From contig NZ_JALKCH010000012.1 of NCBI RefSeq assembly GCF_023016805.1, positions 62,001-126,000 of the forward strand: a DNA stretch of 64,000 bases, given 5' to 3'. The notes beneath the pieces were generated by a model. The model did not search any database and was not told the origin of the DNA. It worked only from the letters and a program-made list of their open reading frames with translations. The position numbers were made by a program, and so were the translations under genes. Positions within the stretch are counted from its first letter, which is position 1; every line of letters starts with the position of its first letter. This document shows positions 8,483 to 16,679 of the stretch, one piece after another. The stretch is from Ancylobacter crimeensis. GTDB taxonomy: Bacteria > Pseudomonadota > Alphaproteobacteria > Rhizobiales > Xanthobacteraceae.

Positions 8483-9103
8483 ATGTTGCAGAAGAAGGGC
8501 AGATCATTGCCGCCGGGATCGGAGGGAGACGGCCCGCCCCGACGCTATGCCGAGATCGTCTCTCTCGCATTGAAGACGGAGCTCGACGACAGCCGCCGGA
8601 CGATCAAGACGGTTCAGCGCTGGACGAGGGCCAGTGAACGCACGGTCAAGAACTGGATTGCCGGCACCTGCGGCCCGGATGGAGATCATCTCATCGCGAT
8701 GCTCATCCACTCCGATACGATGCTGCACATGCTTCTGCTCGCCAGCCGGCGGTTCGATATTGTTGAGATGTTGATGAATCGCTCGGGATCGAGCGCCGAC
8801 GAGCACTCGGGAAAGCGGCCAGAGGATCGGAGTCCGCGTCGGAAAACCTCACTCCACCATTACCCTGGTCCCGACCCTATTGACGACCCTGAACTTGACC
8901 CTGATGAAGCGTTCGTTCCGAACGAGCGGCAACGCTGGTTCCTTGCCGAGCTCGCCAGCGGCAGGCGGGTCTCGGCCCGAGAGTTGCTGTCCCGGTTCGG
9001 CATCTCCGAGAAGACGGCCAAACGGGACATAGCCGGGCTAAAGGCAAATGCGTCGATTTCATTTACGGGGTCGAGGCGGAAAGGACGATATCGGCTACGG
9101 TGA
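8483..9103 (+). CDS. helix-turn-helix regulator divergent from the recombinase operon
   Basis: A 206-residue protein. The start at 8483 (MLQKKG) is set by GGAGAAGAAGC just upstream. The first half contains an HTH-like stretch (RTIKTVQRWTRASERTVKNWIAG); the middle is acidic and Pro-rich; the C-terminus is a winged helix resembling DeoR-type domains (RQRWFLAELASGRRVSARELLSRFGISEKTAKRDIAGL). Two DNA-binding modules in one small protein fit a transcriptional switch for the adjacent, divergent recombinase-ParB-ParB operon, sharing the 109-base gap. That is inference from position. It ends shortly before insertion-sequence remnants. Confidence 0.75.
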   Translation: MLQKKGRSLPPGSEGDGPPRRYAEIVSLALKTELDDSRRTIKTVQRWTRASERTVKNWIAGTCGPDGDHLIAMLIHSDTMLHMLLLASRRFDIVEMLMNRSGSSADEHSGKRPEDRSPRRKTSLHHYPGPDPIDDPELDPDEAFVPNERQRWFLAELASGRRVSARELLSRFGISEKTAKRDIAGLKANASISFTGSRRKGRYRLR

Positions 9104-9141
9104 CCGCATGCGTAAATTGCGGCGCCTAGAACATTTTCCGA

Positions 9142-9210
9142 TCAGGTTGCATCATATCCTGCGGCATTGAAGTAGTTGCGGCATTCGGCTGGCTCGAAAA
9201 TGTCGATAAG
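9142..9210 (-). pseudogene. IS630-family transposase, 3' end remnant
   Basis: On the minus strand the last 22 codons before TGA read [19 protein letters not shown] and then DAT, the usual C-terminus of IS630-family transposases. Nothing else of that element is recognisable. The fragment is fused in space to a truncated IS3-type element, marking a deletion or insertion junction somewhere between about 9210 and 9275. Confidence 0.65.
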
Positions 9211-9274
9211 TTGTTGATTTCCGCTGAGATCTGACCCGGCAGGAGCGGATTTTTCCATCGAGAAGTGACCCATG

Positions 9275-9820
9275 TTTTACCGCGGCGCCAGATCGCCATG
9301 ATGAGGGCATCGGCGACGAGTTGTGCCGTCATCTCCGCCTTCATTGCCCAGCCGACGACACGTCGTGAGAACAGGTCGACGACGGCGGCAACGTAGAGCC
9401 AGCCCGCCGCAGTCCAGATGTAGGTGAAGTCCGCCACCCATTTCTGGTTGGAGCCGAGGCCTCGAAGGCGCGGTCGAGCAGTTTGTCCAACGCGGCGGCC
9501 CGCACGCCGACATCCTTCGGCAGACGACGGCGCGGCCGAGCCCGCAATCCATGCTCCCGCATGATCCGTTCGACTCGATGCAGGCCGCAGGAGAGCCCTT
9601 CCGCCAGCATATCGTGCCAGACGCGTCGTGCGCCATAGGTTCGATCGCTGCTCTTGAAGCTGCGGTCGATCACCGTCGCGAGCACGTCATCGTGCCGGGC
9701 ATGCGCACTCGGGCTGCGGTTGAGCCAGGCATGAAAGCCTGATCGGGAGACATCCAAAGCGTTGCATAGCCAAGCCAACGGCCAGATGCTCCGGTGCTTC
9801 GCGATGAAGGCGAACCTCAT
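9275..9820 (-). pseudogene. IS3-family transposase orfB, frameshifted and 3'-truncated
   Basis: The start overlaps orfA as ATGA. The first part reads FAFIAKHRSIWPLAWLCNAL, with SGFHAWLNRSPSAHA and [15 protein letters not shown], typical of IS3 orfB (HTH_21 then the rve integrase core). Near 9440-9460 the frame breaks and the core resumes in another frame as [20 protein letters not shown], holding the first catalytic Asp. The protein then stops matching after IWRRGK, so the second Asp and the Glu of the DDE triad are absent. Frameshift plus truncation make it non-functional. Confidence 0.85.
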
Positions 9821-10107
9821 GTCGCTTCCATGGCGAAGAAGGCTGCGGCCTTTTTTAGGATGTCGCGCTCCGCTTTCAGCTTGGCCAATTCCCTGCGCAG
9901 CCGGTCAATCTCAAGCTGCTCGGGCTTCATCTGACCTTGTCCGGGAAAGGCATGCTGAGGATCAATCTTCGCCTCGCGGATCCATTTACGCAGCACGTTC
10001 TCGTGGACATCCAGGTCGCGGACAGCCTGCGCAACGGCAACGCCCCGATCCTTCACTAACCTCATAGCCTCAAGCTTGAACGCGCGGCTGAACCTCCGTC
10101 GTTGCAT
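9817..10107 (-). CDS. IS3-family transposase orfA
   Basis: A 96-residue HTH_8-type protein: RRRFSRAFKLEAMRLV, an HTH (VAQAVRDLDVHENVLRKWIREA), and a leucine-zipper segment (LEIDRLRRELAKLKAERDIL). Intact orfA normally binds the element's ends. A run of six A plus G within KKAAAFF (complement of 9850-9856) is positioned for -1 frameshifting, and the new frame is open into orfB. With orfB broken it may persist only as a DNA-binding or inhibitory protein. Confidence 0.9.
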   Translation of the reverse strand: MQRRRFSRAFKLEAMRLVKDRGVAVAQAVRDLDVHENVLRKWIREAKIDPQHAFPGQGQMKPEQLEIDRLRRELAKLKAERDILKKAAAFFAMEAT

Positions 10108-10149
10108 TCCCGCTCTCCAGTCCCGTTGAATACCTTATCTCGGTGTCCA

Positions 10150-10356
10150 CGAAACCGGCAACAGGCCAATCAGGTCATTGTGAATCAAGGTAACGGCCTG
10201 TTTTACAGCCGGGACGTGCAGTGCGGTCGAGCGGCCGACCAAGACGCCGGAATCGGTCGGGATCGGCCCATAGCTTCCGAAGTCCATCAGAGTGAGGGCT
10301 TTCAGCTCACGCGAGCCGAAAGACCTCTTCACAAAATTGATTGCCGTCTCAAACAC
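10150..10356 (-). pseudogene. phage portal protein N-terminal fragment cut by the IS3 element
   Basis: About 69 codons starting MFETAINFVKRSFG, with SGVLVGRSTALHVPAVKQAV followed by LIHNDLIGLLPV. The layout S-G-V...(A/T)AL.VPAV..AV..I...I..LPV is the N-terminus of HK97-type phage portal proteins. The frame ends abruptly where the insertion sequence begins (TGGACACC). It follows the integrase on the same strand, suggesting a compact prophage or satellite whose structural genes were lost or displaced. Confidence 0.55.
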
Positions 10357-10380
10357 ACGATGCTCGCGTCAATATTTAAC

Positions 10381-10440
10381 TTGACGAGAATCGTCTCATA
10401 CCGCGAATCGCGGATCAACAAAAAGTGAATGATCGTTCAC
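10381..10440 (-). promoter_or_regulatory. cluster of short palindromes between integrase and portal fragment
   Basis: Three palindromes sit side by side: GACGA/TCGTC around 10384-10395, CCGCGAATCGCGG around 10401-10413, and GTGAATGATCGTTCAC around 10425-10440 directly after the integrase stop. They could be operators for a phage-type repressor or a terminator; none is followed by a clear T-run. Function is not established. Confidence 0.35.
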
Positions 10441-12147
10441 TCACATAAAAGATTTCAGGTCGAGCCCGTCGTAATGCAGGCGCTCGACAGCTTCCTTGAG
10501 GGCTTCCACAGACACGCCGTGCACGTAAACCGCGCCGGCGGTGTTATCGCTATGCCCGCAAAGCTGATCCATCACGCCACGCTCAACGCCGGCCATTGAA
10601 AGGCCGGTCTTGAAGGTATGGCGGAAGCTGTAGAAGTCCTTGCGCGGATCGGCGATGCCGGCGTTTTTCTTATAGGTGACGTTGAACCGCCGGGGGATGA
10701 AGCGCGGGAAATAGTGGTTGAGCACGGTCTTGCTTTTGGCCGTGGCCTCGGCTTTCGCCGTCATCCCGTCCTCATACCATTTCGGAAAGAGGTGCGTTTC
10801 CTTGGTCTGGCGCAGGCGCTCCACATATTGCTCAAAGCCGAGGGCGATCAGGGTGGAATGCACCGGCACGATGCGCCGGCTTCCCTCGGTCTTGGTTTCT
10901 TCCTCTACCGTCAGGCAGAGCACGCCGCGCTGATGGATGACGGAATCAAGCCGCATTTGCGCGCTTTCGGATGGGCGCAGGCCGGCAAAGAGGCCGATAA
11001 GCATCGCCCATTGCGTCTCACCAAGCCGGCCGGTCGGGGCAAACAGGCGAGGGGCAAAGAGCTTTGTCAGGTCGCCGGGGTTGAAGTGCACACGTGGCGG
11101 CGCCTTCACCTTGCCGCCCGTGATCTCGGCACGCACGCCGGTCGCCGGGTTGTCGGGGATAATGTCCTGCCGCATGGCCCAATTCAGAAGGCCCGTCAGC
11201 CGCATCAGGGTCTTGTCGTTGATGGTCTTTGGGTCGAGGCAGTCATAGGGTTGTGCGCGCTTCTTGTTCGCCTCGATGGCTTCCGGCAGTGTCATGTCCT
11301 TAAAGCGTTTGGTCGCGCTTGAGGGCGTTTCAAGCAGGCGGTCCTTGAAGCGCTGAACGTGGCGTCGGGTGATCTCGTAAACGGCCGGCACAGGGTCAAC
11401 CAATTCCTCGAACTGGCGCGCCATCACCTCATATTCCCGCGCCGTAGCCGGGGAGGGCTGGCGCTCACGTATCAGGCGCGGCACCAGCTCGCTAAGCGTC
11501 TTCGTTGAATCTGCTGAAAGGATGCGTGCCGATGTCGCCTTGTCCGGTGCAGGTTGCGCTGGCTGGGCAATGAGGTTGGCCGGTATTGGCGGATCGGGTT
11601 CCCCCTCGTCACGCGACATCTCAGTGTCGATTGCAACCAGCTCGGCTTGAGCGAGCAACCGAAGGGTTGCACCTTCATTCTTGAGATTGCCCGTAGCGCG
11701 CGCATGGTCGAGCGCGAAGGCAAGGGAGGCTGGCAGGATGGCCGGACGCTTCCCGGCGACAATCTGCCGAAGCTGGTCGATATGATCGTGGTCGGGATAG
11801 CCGAGGCCAGCCAGCGGATGCCCGCTATTGCGTACTTCGTCGTCGAGCTTGAGCCGGGATTGCAGGAATGGAGCGGCGATCTCGACAGGCTCAAGCTGCC
11901 GTCGCGGGGAGGGCTTCGGCCGATAGGTCGGCTTTTGCTGCGTGCCGAGCTGCCGCTTGGCGATGGCGATTTCCTCTTTCATCCCGGCGATGGCGGCGGG
12001 GAGGCGGTCGAGTGCCGCAGTCCGATCCGCGCCGAGGGGCGCTACAAATTCCTTCCTGCCGAGGATGGGTTGAAGCGCCTTATGGATCGAAAGCCGGGCG
12101 TAATATCGTCCGTCCTTGAACTGCAAATTCCGCGTCTTGCTCGCCAT
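10441..12147 (-). CDS. tyrosine-type site-specific integrase
   Basis: A 568-residue integrase when started at 12147 (MASKTRNLQFKDGRYYARL); the frame is open for 21 more codons, but these derive from a GGGAGAA tandem repeat and look non-coding. The N-terminus resembles the DUF6538 domain of alphaproteobacterial integrases (RYYARLSIHKALQPILGRKEF). A core-binding SAM-like segment lies mid-protein (LIRERQPSPATAREYEVMARQF). The catalytic domain has IGLFAGLRPSESAQ (Arg I), SFRHTFKTGL (RHxxK/R region) and GHSDNTAGAVYVHG near the nucleophile. It lies next to a tRNA-like CCA hairpin and tandem 12-mers, the expected place for an attachment site, and its 3' side leads into a portal fragment. Likely the integrase of the prophage-like island. 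Confidence 0.93.
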   Translation of the reverse strand: MASKTRNLQFKDGRYYARLSIHKALQPILGRKEFVAPLGADRTAALDRLPAAIAGMKEEIAIAKRQLGTQQKPTYRPKPSPRRQLEPVEIAAPFLQSRLKLDDEVRNSGHPLAGLGYPDHDHIDQLRQIVAGKRPAILPASLAFALDHARATGNLKNEGATLRLLAQAELVAIDTEMSRDEGEPDPPIPANLIAQPAQPAPDKATSARILSADSTKTLSELVPRLIRERQPSPATAREYEVMARQFEELVDPVPAVYEITRRHVQRFKDRLLETPSSATKRFKDMTLPEAIEANKKRAQPYDCLDPKTINDKTLMRLTGLLNWAMRQDIIPDNPATGVRAEITGGKVKAPPRVHFNPGDLTKLFAPRLFAPTGRLGETQWAMLIGLFAGLRPSESAQMRLDSVIHQRGVLCLTVEEETKTEGSRRIVPVHSTLIALGFEQYVERLRQTKETHLFPKWYEDGMTAKAEATAKSKTVLNHYFPRFIPRRFNVTYKKNAGIADPRKDFYSFRHTFKTGLSMAGVERGVMDQLCGHSDNTAGAVYVHGVSVEALKEAVERLHYDGLDLKSFM

Positions 12148-12159
12148 GGCGCTTCCAAA

Positions 12160-12195
12160 ATTCCGGGAGAAATTCCGGGAGAAGCTAAGGGAGAA
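12160..12195. repeat. three tandem 12-mers ending GGGAGAA
   Basis: ATTCCGGGAGAA occurs twice in tandem (12160-12171, 12172-12183), followed by the related GCTAAGGGAGAA (12184-12195). The array lies between the integrase start and the putative attachment hairpin, where arm-type integrase or excisionase sites are usually found. Function is inferred from position and spacing (12 bp, a little over one helical turn). Confidence 0.6.
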
Positions 12196-12234
12196 ACCTC
12201 GTGAGTGCAAGGTTTTGCGGAGATTTCAAAGACT

Positions 12235-12271
12235 TGCGGAACGATGGGTTTTGATCCCGTCGTCCGCACCA
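12235..12271 (+). other. tRNA 3'-end-like hairpin, probable attachment site and island border
   Basis: The sequence folds as TGCGGA, a bulge, ACGATGGG, a loop TTTTGAT, CCCGTCGT and CCGCA, then CCA. This imitates a T-arm plus acceptor strand ending in CCA, as tRNA genes do, but the loop does not fit the TTCRANN consensus and no D-arm or anticodon arm is found upstream. It is best read as the duplicated 3' end of a tRNA (or tRNA-like RNA) gene left by integrase-mediated insertion. Core chromosomal genes start right after it. The intact partner would lie left of the window. Confidence 0.45.
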
Positions 12272-12289
12272 CTTTTCCTGGAGAGCATC

Positions 12290-12688
12290 ATGAAGCGTCG
12301 CCTGGCCGTGTCTGTCTGCGGGTTGCTGGTGGGACTGGGTGTCGTCCGGGTGTGGGCCGGAGATATTTATGCGACCCAGCAGCCGGCGGATGAGGGCGTC
12401 AAGCAGATCGTCCTCGGTGAGCTGAGGAAATATTCCGATGATCCCACCGCCGTGCACAACGCGGAAATCTCGGGCGTGGTCACGCTGGATGCGGCGAACC
12501 ATATCAGGGCGGTCTGCGTCAGGTTCGACACGAAAGGCAGGGACGGCGCGGAGGCCAAAGGCGTGCTGGTGTCGGTCAAGATGCAGAACAGCTACACCGT
12601 CGGCTTCATGGAGAACGCTGCGGGCTGTCGCAATGCGGCGCTGAACTTCGCTCCCTTCCCGGAGGCCGACACACTGCCGCCGAAGTGA
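12290..12688 (+). CDS. small exported protein of unknown function
   Basis: 132 residues starting at 12290 after a CTGGAGAGC ribosome-binding site. The first 24 residues form a signal peptide (KRR, a hydrophobic stretch VCGLLVGLGVVRV, cleavage after WAG). The mature part has two Cys residues (AVCVRFDT and AAGCRNAAL) that could form a disulphide. I do not recognise the family. Frames extending upstream run into the attachment-site hairpin and are rejected. It is the first gene outside the island and convergent with putA. Confidence 0.75.
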   Translation: MKRRLAVSVCGLLVGLGVVRVWAGDIYATQQPADEGVKQIVLGELRKYSDDPTAVHNAEISGVVTLDAANHIRAVCVRFDTKGRDGAEAKGVLVSVKMQNSYTVGFMENAAGCRNAALNFAPFPEADTLPPK

Positions 12689-12786
12689 AACCGGCGTCCC
12701 CGGACGCTCTCTTTGGCGTCTGGCGGTCTGTCGGGGGCAGAGCAAGCGGGGGCGGCGTCGATACGGCCATCCCCGCCTGTTCCGTT

Positions 12787-15700
12787 TCAGCCGATCGACA
12801 TCAGGCTCGCATTGCCGCCGGCAGCGGCGGTGTTGGTGCTGATCGAGCGCTCCAGCACCAGAAGGTCGAGCGGCGGGTACTCGCCGGCCTCGAACTCCGC
12901 CGGCGAGGCGCCATGCACCAACACGATGGCGCCTGCGCGCGTGGCGATCTCCTCGTTGAGCGCCTTCAAGGCATCGCCGTCGCCCTCGAACAGCACGGCG
13001 TCGAAATGCGCGGTGGTGCGATCGCTCGCCGTCCCGGTCACCACGCGAAGCCCCGCCGGAATCTGCTCGGCATAAACCGGCGGCAGCAGCACCCGGTTAC
13101 CGGTGGCGAGTGCCGCGGTGACCTGAAGTGCGAAGCCGAGCGGGCTCGCCGGCAGGCAGAGCACGGTGCCTCGCCCCTCCAGCGCATAGACGTTCCGCTC
13201 GCCGACCGGGCCGGGCAGCTCGACCTGCGCGCCATGGCGGGCGGCGTCCAGCAGCGCCGCGCAACGCAGGCGGATCGGCTCTTCTTTCAGGCTTTCGACG
13301 AACAGCCGGGCCGGCTCCGGCACGAGGGACTTGCCTGTCAGCGGCAGGTTCGCGAGCGGCAGGTCCGCCGGCCGGGTCGCCAGCAGGCGCTGCAGATAGA
13401 GCGGGCCGCCCGCCTTGGGTCCGGTGCCGGAAAGTCCGTGCCCGCCGAAGGGTTGCACGCCGACCACCGCGCCGATGATGTTGCGGTTCACGTACAGGTT
13501 GCCGGCCTCAATCCGCTCCGTCACATGGGCGATGGTCTCGTCGATGCGGGTGTGCAGCCCGAAGGTGAGACCGTAGCCGGTGCCGTTGATGGCCTCGATC
13601 AGCCGGTCGAGCCGATCGCGACGGTAGCGCAGCACATGAAGCACCGGGCCGAACACCTCGCGCTTCAGGCTGGCTATATCGTCGATCTCGACCAGGGTCG
13701 GGGGTACGAAGGTGCCGGTGCGGCACTCCTCCGGCACGGCAAGCTGGTGCACCGGTCGGCCGGCCTCTCGCATGCGGGCGATGTGCGCCTCGATGATGCC
13801 CTGCGCCTCGGCGGTGATCACGGGCCCGACATCCGTCGAGAGCTTCGCGGGGTCGCCCAGGGCGATCTCATCCAGCGCGCCCTTCAGCATGGTCAGCACG
13901 CGATCGGCGACGTCTTCCTGCAGGCAGAGTACGCGCAGCGCGGAGCAGCGCTGGCCGGCCGAATCGAAGGCGGAAGCGATGACGTCGCCAACCACCTGCT
14001 CGGCGAGGGCGGAGGAATCCACGATCATCGCGTTCTGGCCGCCGGTTTCGGCGATGAGCGGAATGATCCGGCCTTCCGGGCTCAGGCGGCCGGCAAGCTG
14101 CTTCTGGATGAGGCGGGCGACCTCGGTGGAGCCGGTGAACATCACCCCCCGCGTGCGCTCGTCCGCCACCAGCGCGGCGCCGGCATCGCCCGCCCCCGGC
14201 AGAAGCTGCACCACGCCGGCCGGAATGCCGGCCTCGCGCAGGATCTGGACTGCGGCATGGGCGATGAGGGGGGTTTCCTCGGCGGGCTTCGCCAGCACCA
14301 CATTGCCGGCGGCCAGCGCCGCGGCGACCTGGCCCGAGAAGATGGCGAGCGGGAAGTTCCAGGGGCTGATGCACACCACCGGGCCGAGCGGTCGGTGGGT
14401 GTCGTTGGAGAAGCGGCTGGCGACCTCTGCTCCATAATAACGCAGGAAATCAACGGCTTCGCGCACCTCGCCGATGGCGTTGGGAATGGACTTTCCGGCC
14501 TCGCGCACCGCGAGCGCGATCAACGCCGGCATGCGGGCTTCCATCAGGTCGGCGGCGCGGGCAAGTCCGGCGGCTCGCTCCGCCGGGGGGGTGGATTGCC
14601 AGATGGGCGCGGCGGAGAGCGCCTGTTCCATGGCGCGGGCGACGATCTCCGGCGTCGCGTCCTCGACGATGCCGACGGTTTCTCGCCGGTCCGCCGGGTT
14701 CGTTATCGGCCGGGCGACGCCTTCCGCCACGCCGTCGCCGAGCAGTGGTGCGGCATGGAGCGAGGTGGCGGCGGCGGCGAGCAGGGCGCCGGAGAGCGAG
14801 GCGAGGCGCTGCTCGTTGGAGAGGTCGAGGCCCGCGGAATTGCGCCGCGCCTCGCCGAACAGCCGGTCGGGCAGGGCGATGGCGGGGTGGGGCGAGCCGA
14901 CCGGCTGGATGGCGCGCGCCACCGCCACCGGATCGGCCACCAGCTCGTCGATCGGCACGCCGGGATCGGCGATGCGGTTGACGAAGGAGGAGTTCGCACC
15001 GTTTTCCAGCAGGCGGCGCACCAGATAGGCCAGCAGCGTTTCATGCGTGCCGACAGGGGCATAGACCCGGCAGGGCCGGTTCAGTCGATCCTTGCCGACC
15101 ACCTCCTCATAGAGCGGCTCGCCCATGCCATGCAGGCACTGGAACTCGTATTGGCCGGCATAATAGTTCGGCCCTGCCATCTCCATGATGGAGGACAGGG
15201 TCTGCGCGTTGTGGGTGGCGAATTGCGGGAAGATGGCGTCCGGCGCCGCCAGCAGCTTGCGGGCGCAGGCGAGGTAGGAGACGTCGGTGTGCACCTTGCG
15301 GGTATAGACCGGGAAGCCTTCCAGCCCGTCGATCTGCGCGCGCTTGATCTCGCTGTCCCAATAGGCGCCCTTCACCAGCCGCACCATCAGGCGGCGACCG
15401 CTGCGGCGGGCGAGATCGACAAGGAAATCAACGACGAAGGGGCAGCGCTTCTGGTAGCCCTGGATCACGAAGCCGATGCCGTTCCAGCCCGCCAGCGTCT
15501 CGTCGAAGCACAGCGCCTCCAGCAGGTCGAGCGAGAGCTCCAGCCGGTCGGCCTCCTCCGCGTCGATGTTGAGGCCGATGTCGTAGTGCTTCGCAAGGCG
15601 GGCGAGGGAGGCGACGCGGGGCAGCAACTCGTTGATAACGCGCTCATATTTGGCGCGGGCATAGCGCGGGTGCAGCGCCGAGAGCTTGATCGAGATGCCG

Positions 15701-16635
15701 GGGCCCTCATAGATGCCGCGCTTGCCGGATGCCTTGCCGATGGCGTGGATGGCCTGCTCGTAATCGGCATAATAGCGGGCGGCGTCGGCGCTCGTGGTCG
15801 CGGCCTCGCCCAGCATGTCGTAGGAATAGCGGAAGCCCTTGGCCTCCATCTTGCGGGAGTTGGCGAGCGCTTCCGAGATGGTCTGCCCGGTCACGAACTG
15901 CTCGCCCATCATTCGCATGGCGAGGTCGACGCCCTTGCGGATCAGCGGCTCGCCGCCGCGACCGATGAGTCGCGTGAGAGCGACAGTCAGTCCAGATTCG
16001 CTGGTCGTCGAGGTCAGCTTGCCGGTGACCAGCAGGCCCCAGGTCGCGGCGTTGACGAACAGCGAGGGGCTGTGGCCGAGATGGGCCTGCCAGTCGCCCA
16101 CCCCGATCTTGTCGCGGATCAGGGCGTCGCGGGTGGCGCGATCCGGGATGCGGAGCAGGGCCTCGGCGAGGCACATCAGCGCCACGCCTTCCTGGCTGGA
16201 GAGCGAATATTCGTGGATCAGCCCTTCCACCGCGCCCTTCTGGCCCTTGTCGCGCAGGGTCTGCACGAGGGCGGCGGCGCGGGCCTTCACCCGGGCGGCC
16301 TCATCCGCGTTCAGCGCGGCTTCGGAAAGAAGCAGGGGAACGCAATCCGGTTCCGGCGTGCGGTAGGCCGATGTGATGCGGGCGCGCAGCACGGTCTGAG
16401 GCAGGACACCGGTGGCGAAGGGAAGGAAGCGATTGGCCGTGTCGGCAAGGAGAGGTGCAACCTCGTCACCCGAGGTTTCTCCCGCCGAGGTCTCGCCGGT
16501 TTCCAGACGGTCAAGCGTGTCGAGCAACGCCTGCTTGACGATGGAATGAGCGGTCCGGCCATGGGTTTCTGCCACGGTCTTGAGACGCGCCCGCAAATCT
16601 TCGTCGATCTTCACGCCAATGGTGGTGGTCGCCAT
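12787..16635 (-). CDS. putA: bifunctional proline dehydrogenase / P5C dehydrogenase with DNA-binding domain
   Basis: 1282 residues, close to the length of the E. coli trifunctional PutA. The N-terminus (MATTTIGVKIDEDLRARLKT) is a ribbon-helix-helix domain, so the protein should also repress its own gene. The FAD-dependent proline dehydrogenase barrel covers roughly 190-560 (EGPGISIKLSALHPRY, RLMVRLVKGAYWDSEI). The NAD-dependent P5C dehydrogenase covers about 640-1110, with FTGSTEVARLIQ and catalytic Cys897 in AGQRCSALRVL. A degenerate aldehyde-dehydrogenase-like C-terminal domain follows, as in long PutAs. It oxidises proline to glutamate at the inner membrane surface. Four GGTTGCACC boxes, three upstream and one inside codons near the start, fit PutA operators. 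Divergent from a flavin oxidoreductase gene. Confidence 0.98.
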   Translation of the reverse strand: MATTTIGVKIDEDLRARLKTVAETHGRTAHSIVKQALLDTLDRLETGETSAGETSGDEVAPLLADTANRFLPFATGVLPQTVLRARITSAYRTPEPDCVPLLLSEAALNADEAARVKARAAALVQTLRDKGQKGAVEGLIHEYSLSSQEGVALMCLAEALLRIPDRATRDALIRDKIGVGDWQAHLGHSPSLFVNAATWGLLVTGKLTSTTSESGLTVALTRLIGRGGEPLIRKGVDLAMRMMGEQFVTGQTISEALANSRKMEAKGFRYSYDMLGEAATTSADAARYYADYEQAIHAIGKASGKRGIYEGPGISIKLSALHPRYARAKYERVINELLPRVASLARLAKHYDIGLNIDAEEADRLELSLDLLEALCFDETLAGWNGIGFVIQGYQKRCPFVVDFLVDLARRSGRRLMVRLVKGAYWDSEIKRAQIDGLEGFPVYTRKVHTDVSYLACARKLLAAPDAIFPQFATHNAQTLSSIMEMAGPNYYAGQYEFQCLHGMGEPLYEEVVGKDRLNRPCRVYAPVGTHETLLAYLVRRLLENGANSSFVNRIADPGVPIDELVADPVAVARAIQPVGSPHPAIALPDRLFGEARRNSAGLDLSNEQRLASLSGALLAAAATSLHAAPLLGDGVAEGVARPITNPADRRETVGIVEDATPEIVARAMEQALSAAPIWQSTPPAERAAGLARAADLMEARMPALIALAVREAGKSIPNAIGEVREAVDFLRYYGAEVASRFSNDTHRPLGPVVCISPWNFPLAIFSGQVAAALAAGNVVLAKPAEETPLIAHAAVQILREAGIPAGVVQLLPGAGDAGAALVADERTRGVMFTGSTEVARLIQKQLAGRLSPEGRIIPLIAETGGQNAMIVDSSALAEQVVGDVIASAFDSAGQRCSALRVLCLQEDVADRVLTMLKGALDEIALGDPAKLSTDVGPVITAEAQGIIEAHIARMREAGRPVHQLAVPEECRTGTFVPPTLVEIDDIASLKREVFGPVLHVLRYRRDRLDRLIEAINGTGYGLTFGLHTRIDETIAHVTERIEAGNLYVNRNIIGAVVGVQPFGGHGLSGTGPKAGGPLYLQRLLATRPADLPLANLPLTGKSLVPEPARLFVESLKEEPIRLRCAALLDAARHGAQVELPGPVGERNVYALEGRGTVLCLPASPLGFALQVTAALATGNRVLLPPVYAEQIPAGLRVVTGTASDRTTAHFDAVLFEGDGDALKALNEEIATRAGAIVLVHGASPAEFEAGEYPPLDLLVLERSISTNTAAAGGNASLMSIG
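16454..16462 (-). promoter_or_regulatory. GGTTGCACC box inside the putA 5' coding region
   Basis: GGTTGCACC on the minus strand, identical to the three boxes upstream of the start codon and lying about 175 bases into the gene. It contains GTTGCA, the core bound by the E. coli PutA ribbon-helix-helix domain. A downstream operator could support looping repression; that is inference. Confidence 0.55.
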
Positions 16636-16679
16636 GTCCCGCTCCCGCTTTGCCGTCCCGAATGCGTTTTCCTAGCATG

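Larger units (their letters stand above)
9275..10149 (-). mobile_element. truncated IS3-family insertion sequence
   Basis: Only the front of an IS3-type element remains. Its left end, read on the minus strand, begins TGGACACCGAGATAAG at 10149 and lies exactly where a phage portal reading frame breaks. It contains orfA and most of orfB; the DDE C-terminal part and right inverted repeat are missing because the sequence changes at about 9275 into IS630 remnant DNA. A slippery A6G heptamer (complement of 9850-9856) would give the usual -1 frameshift fusion. The element is no longer autonomous. Confidence 0.8.

Noticed and set aside
12204-12271. A complete tRNA gene at the island border
   Set aside because: Only the 3' half-like hairpin and CCA are present; no D-arm, anticodon arm or matching 5' acceptor strand was found upstream.
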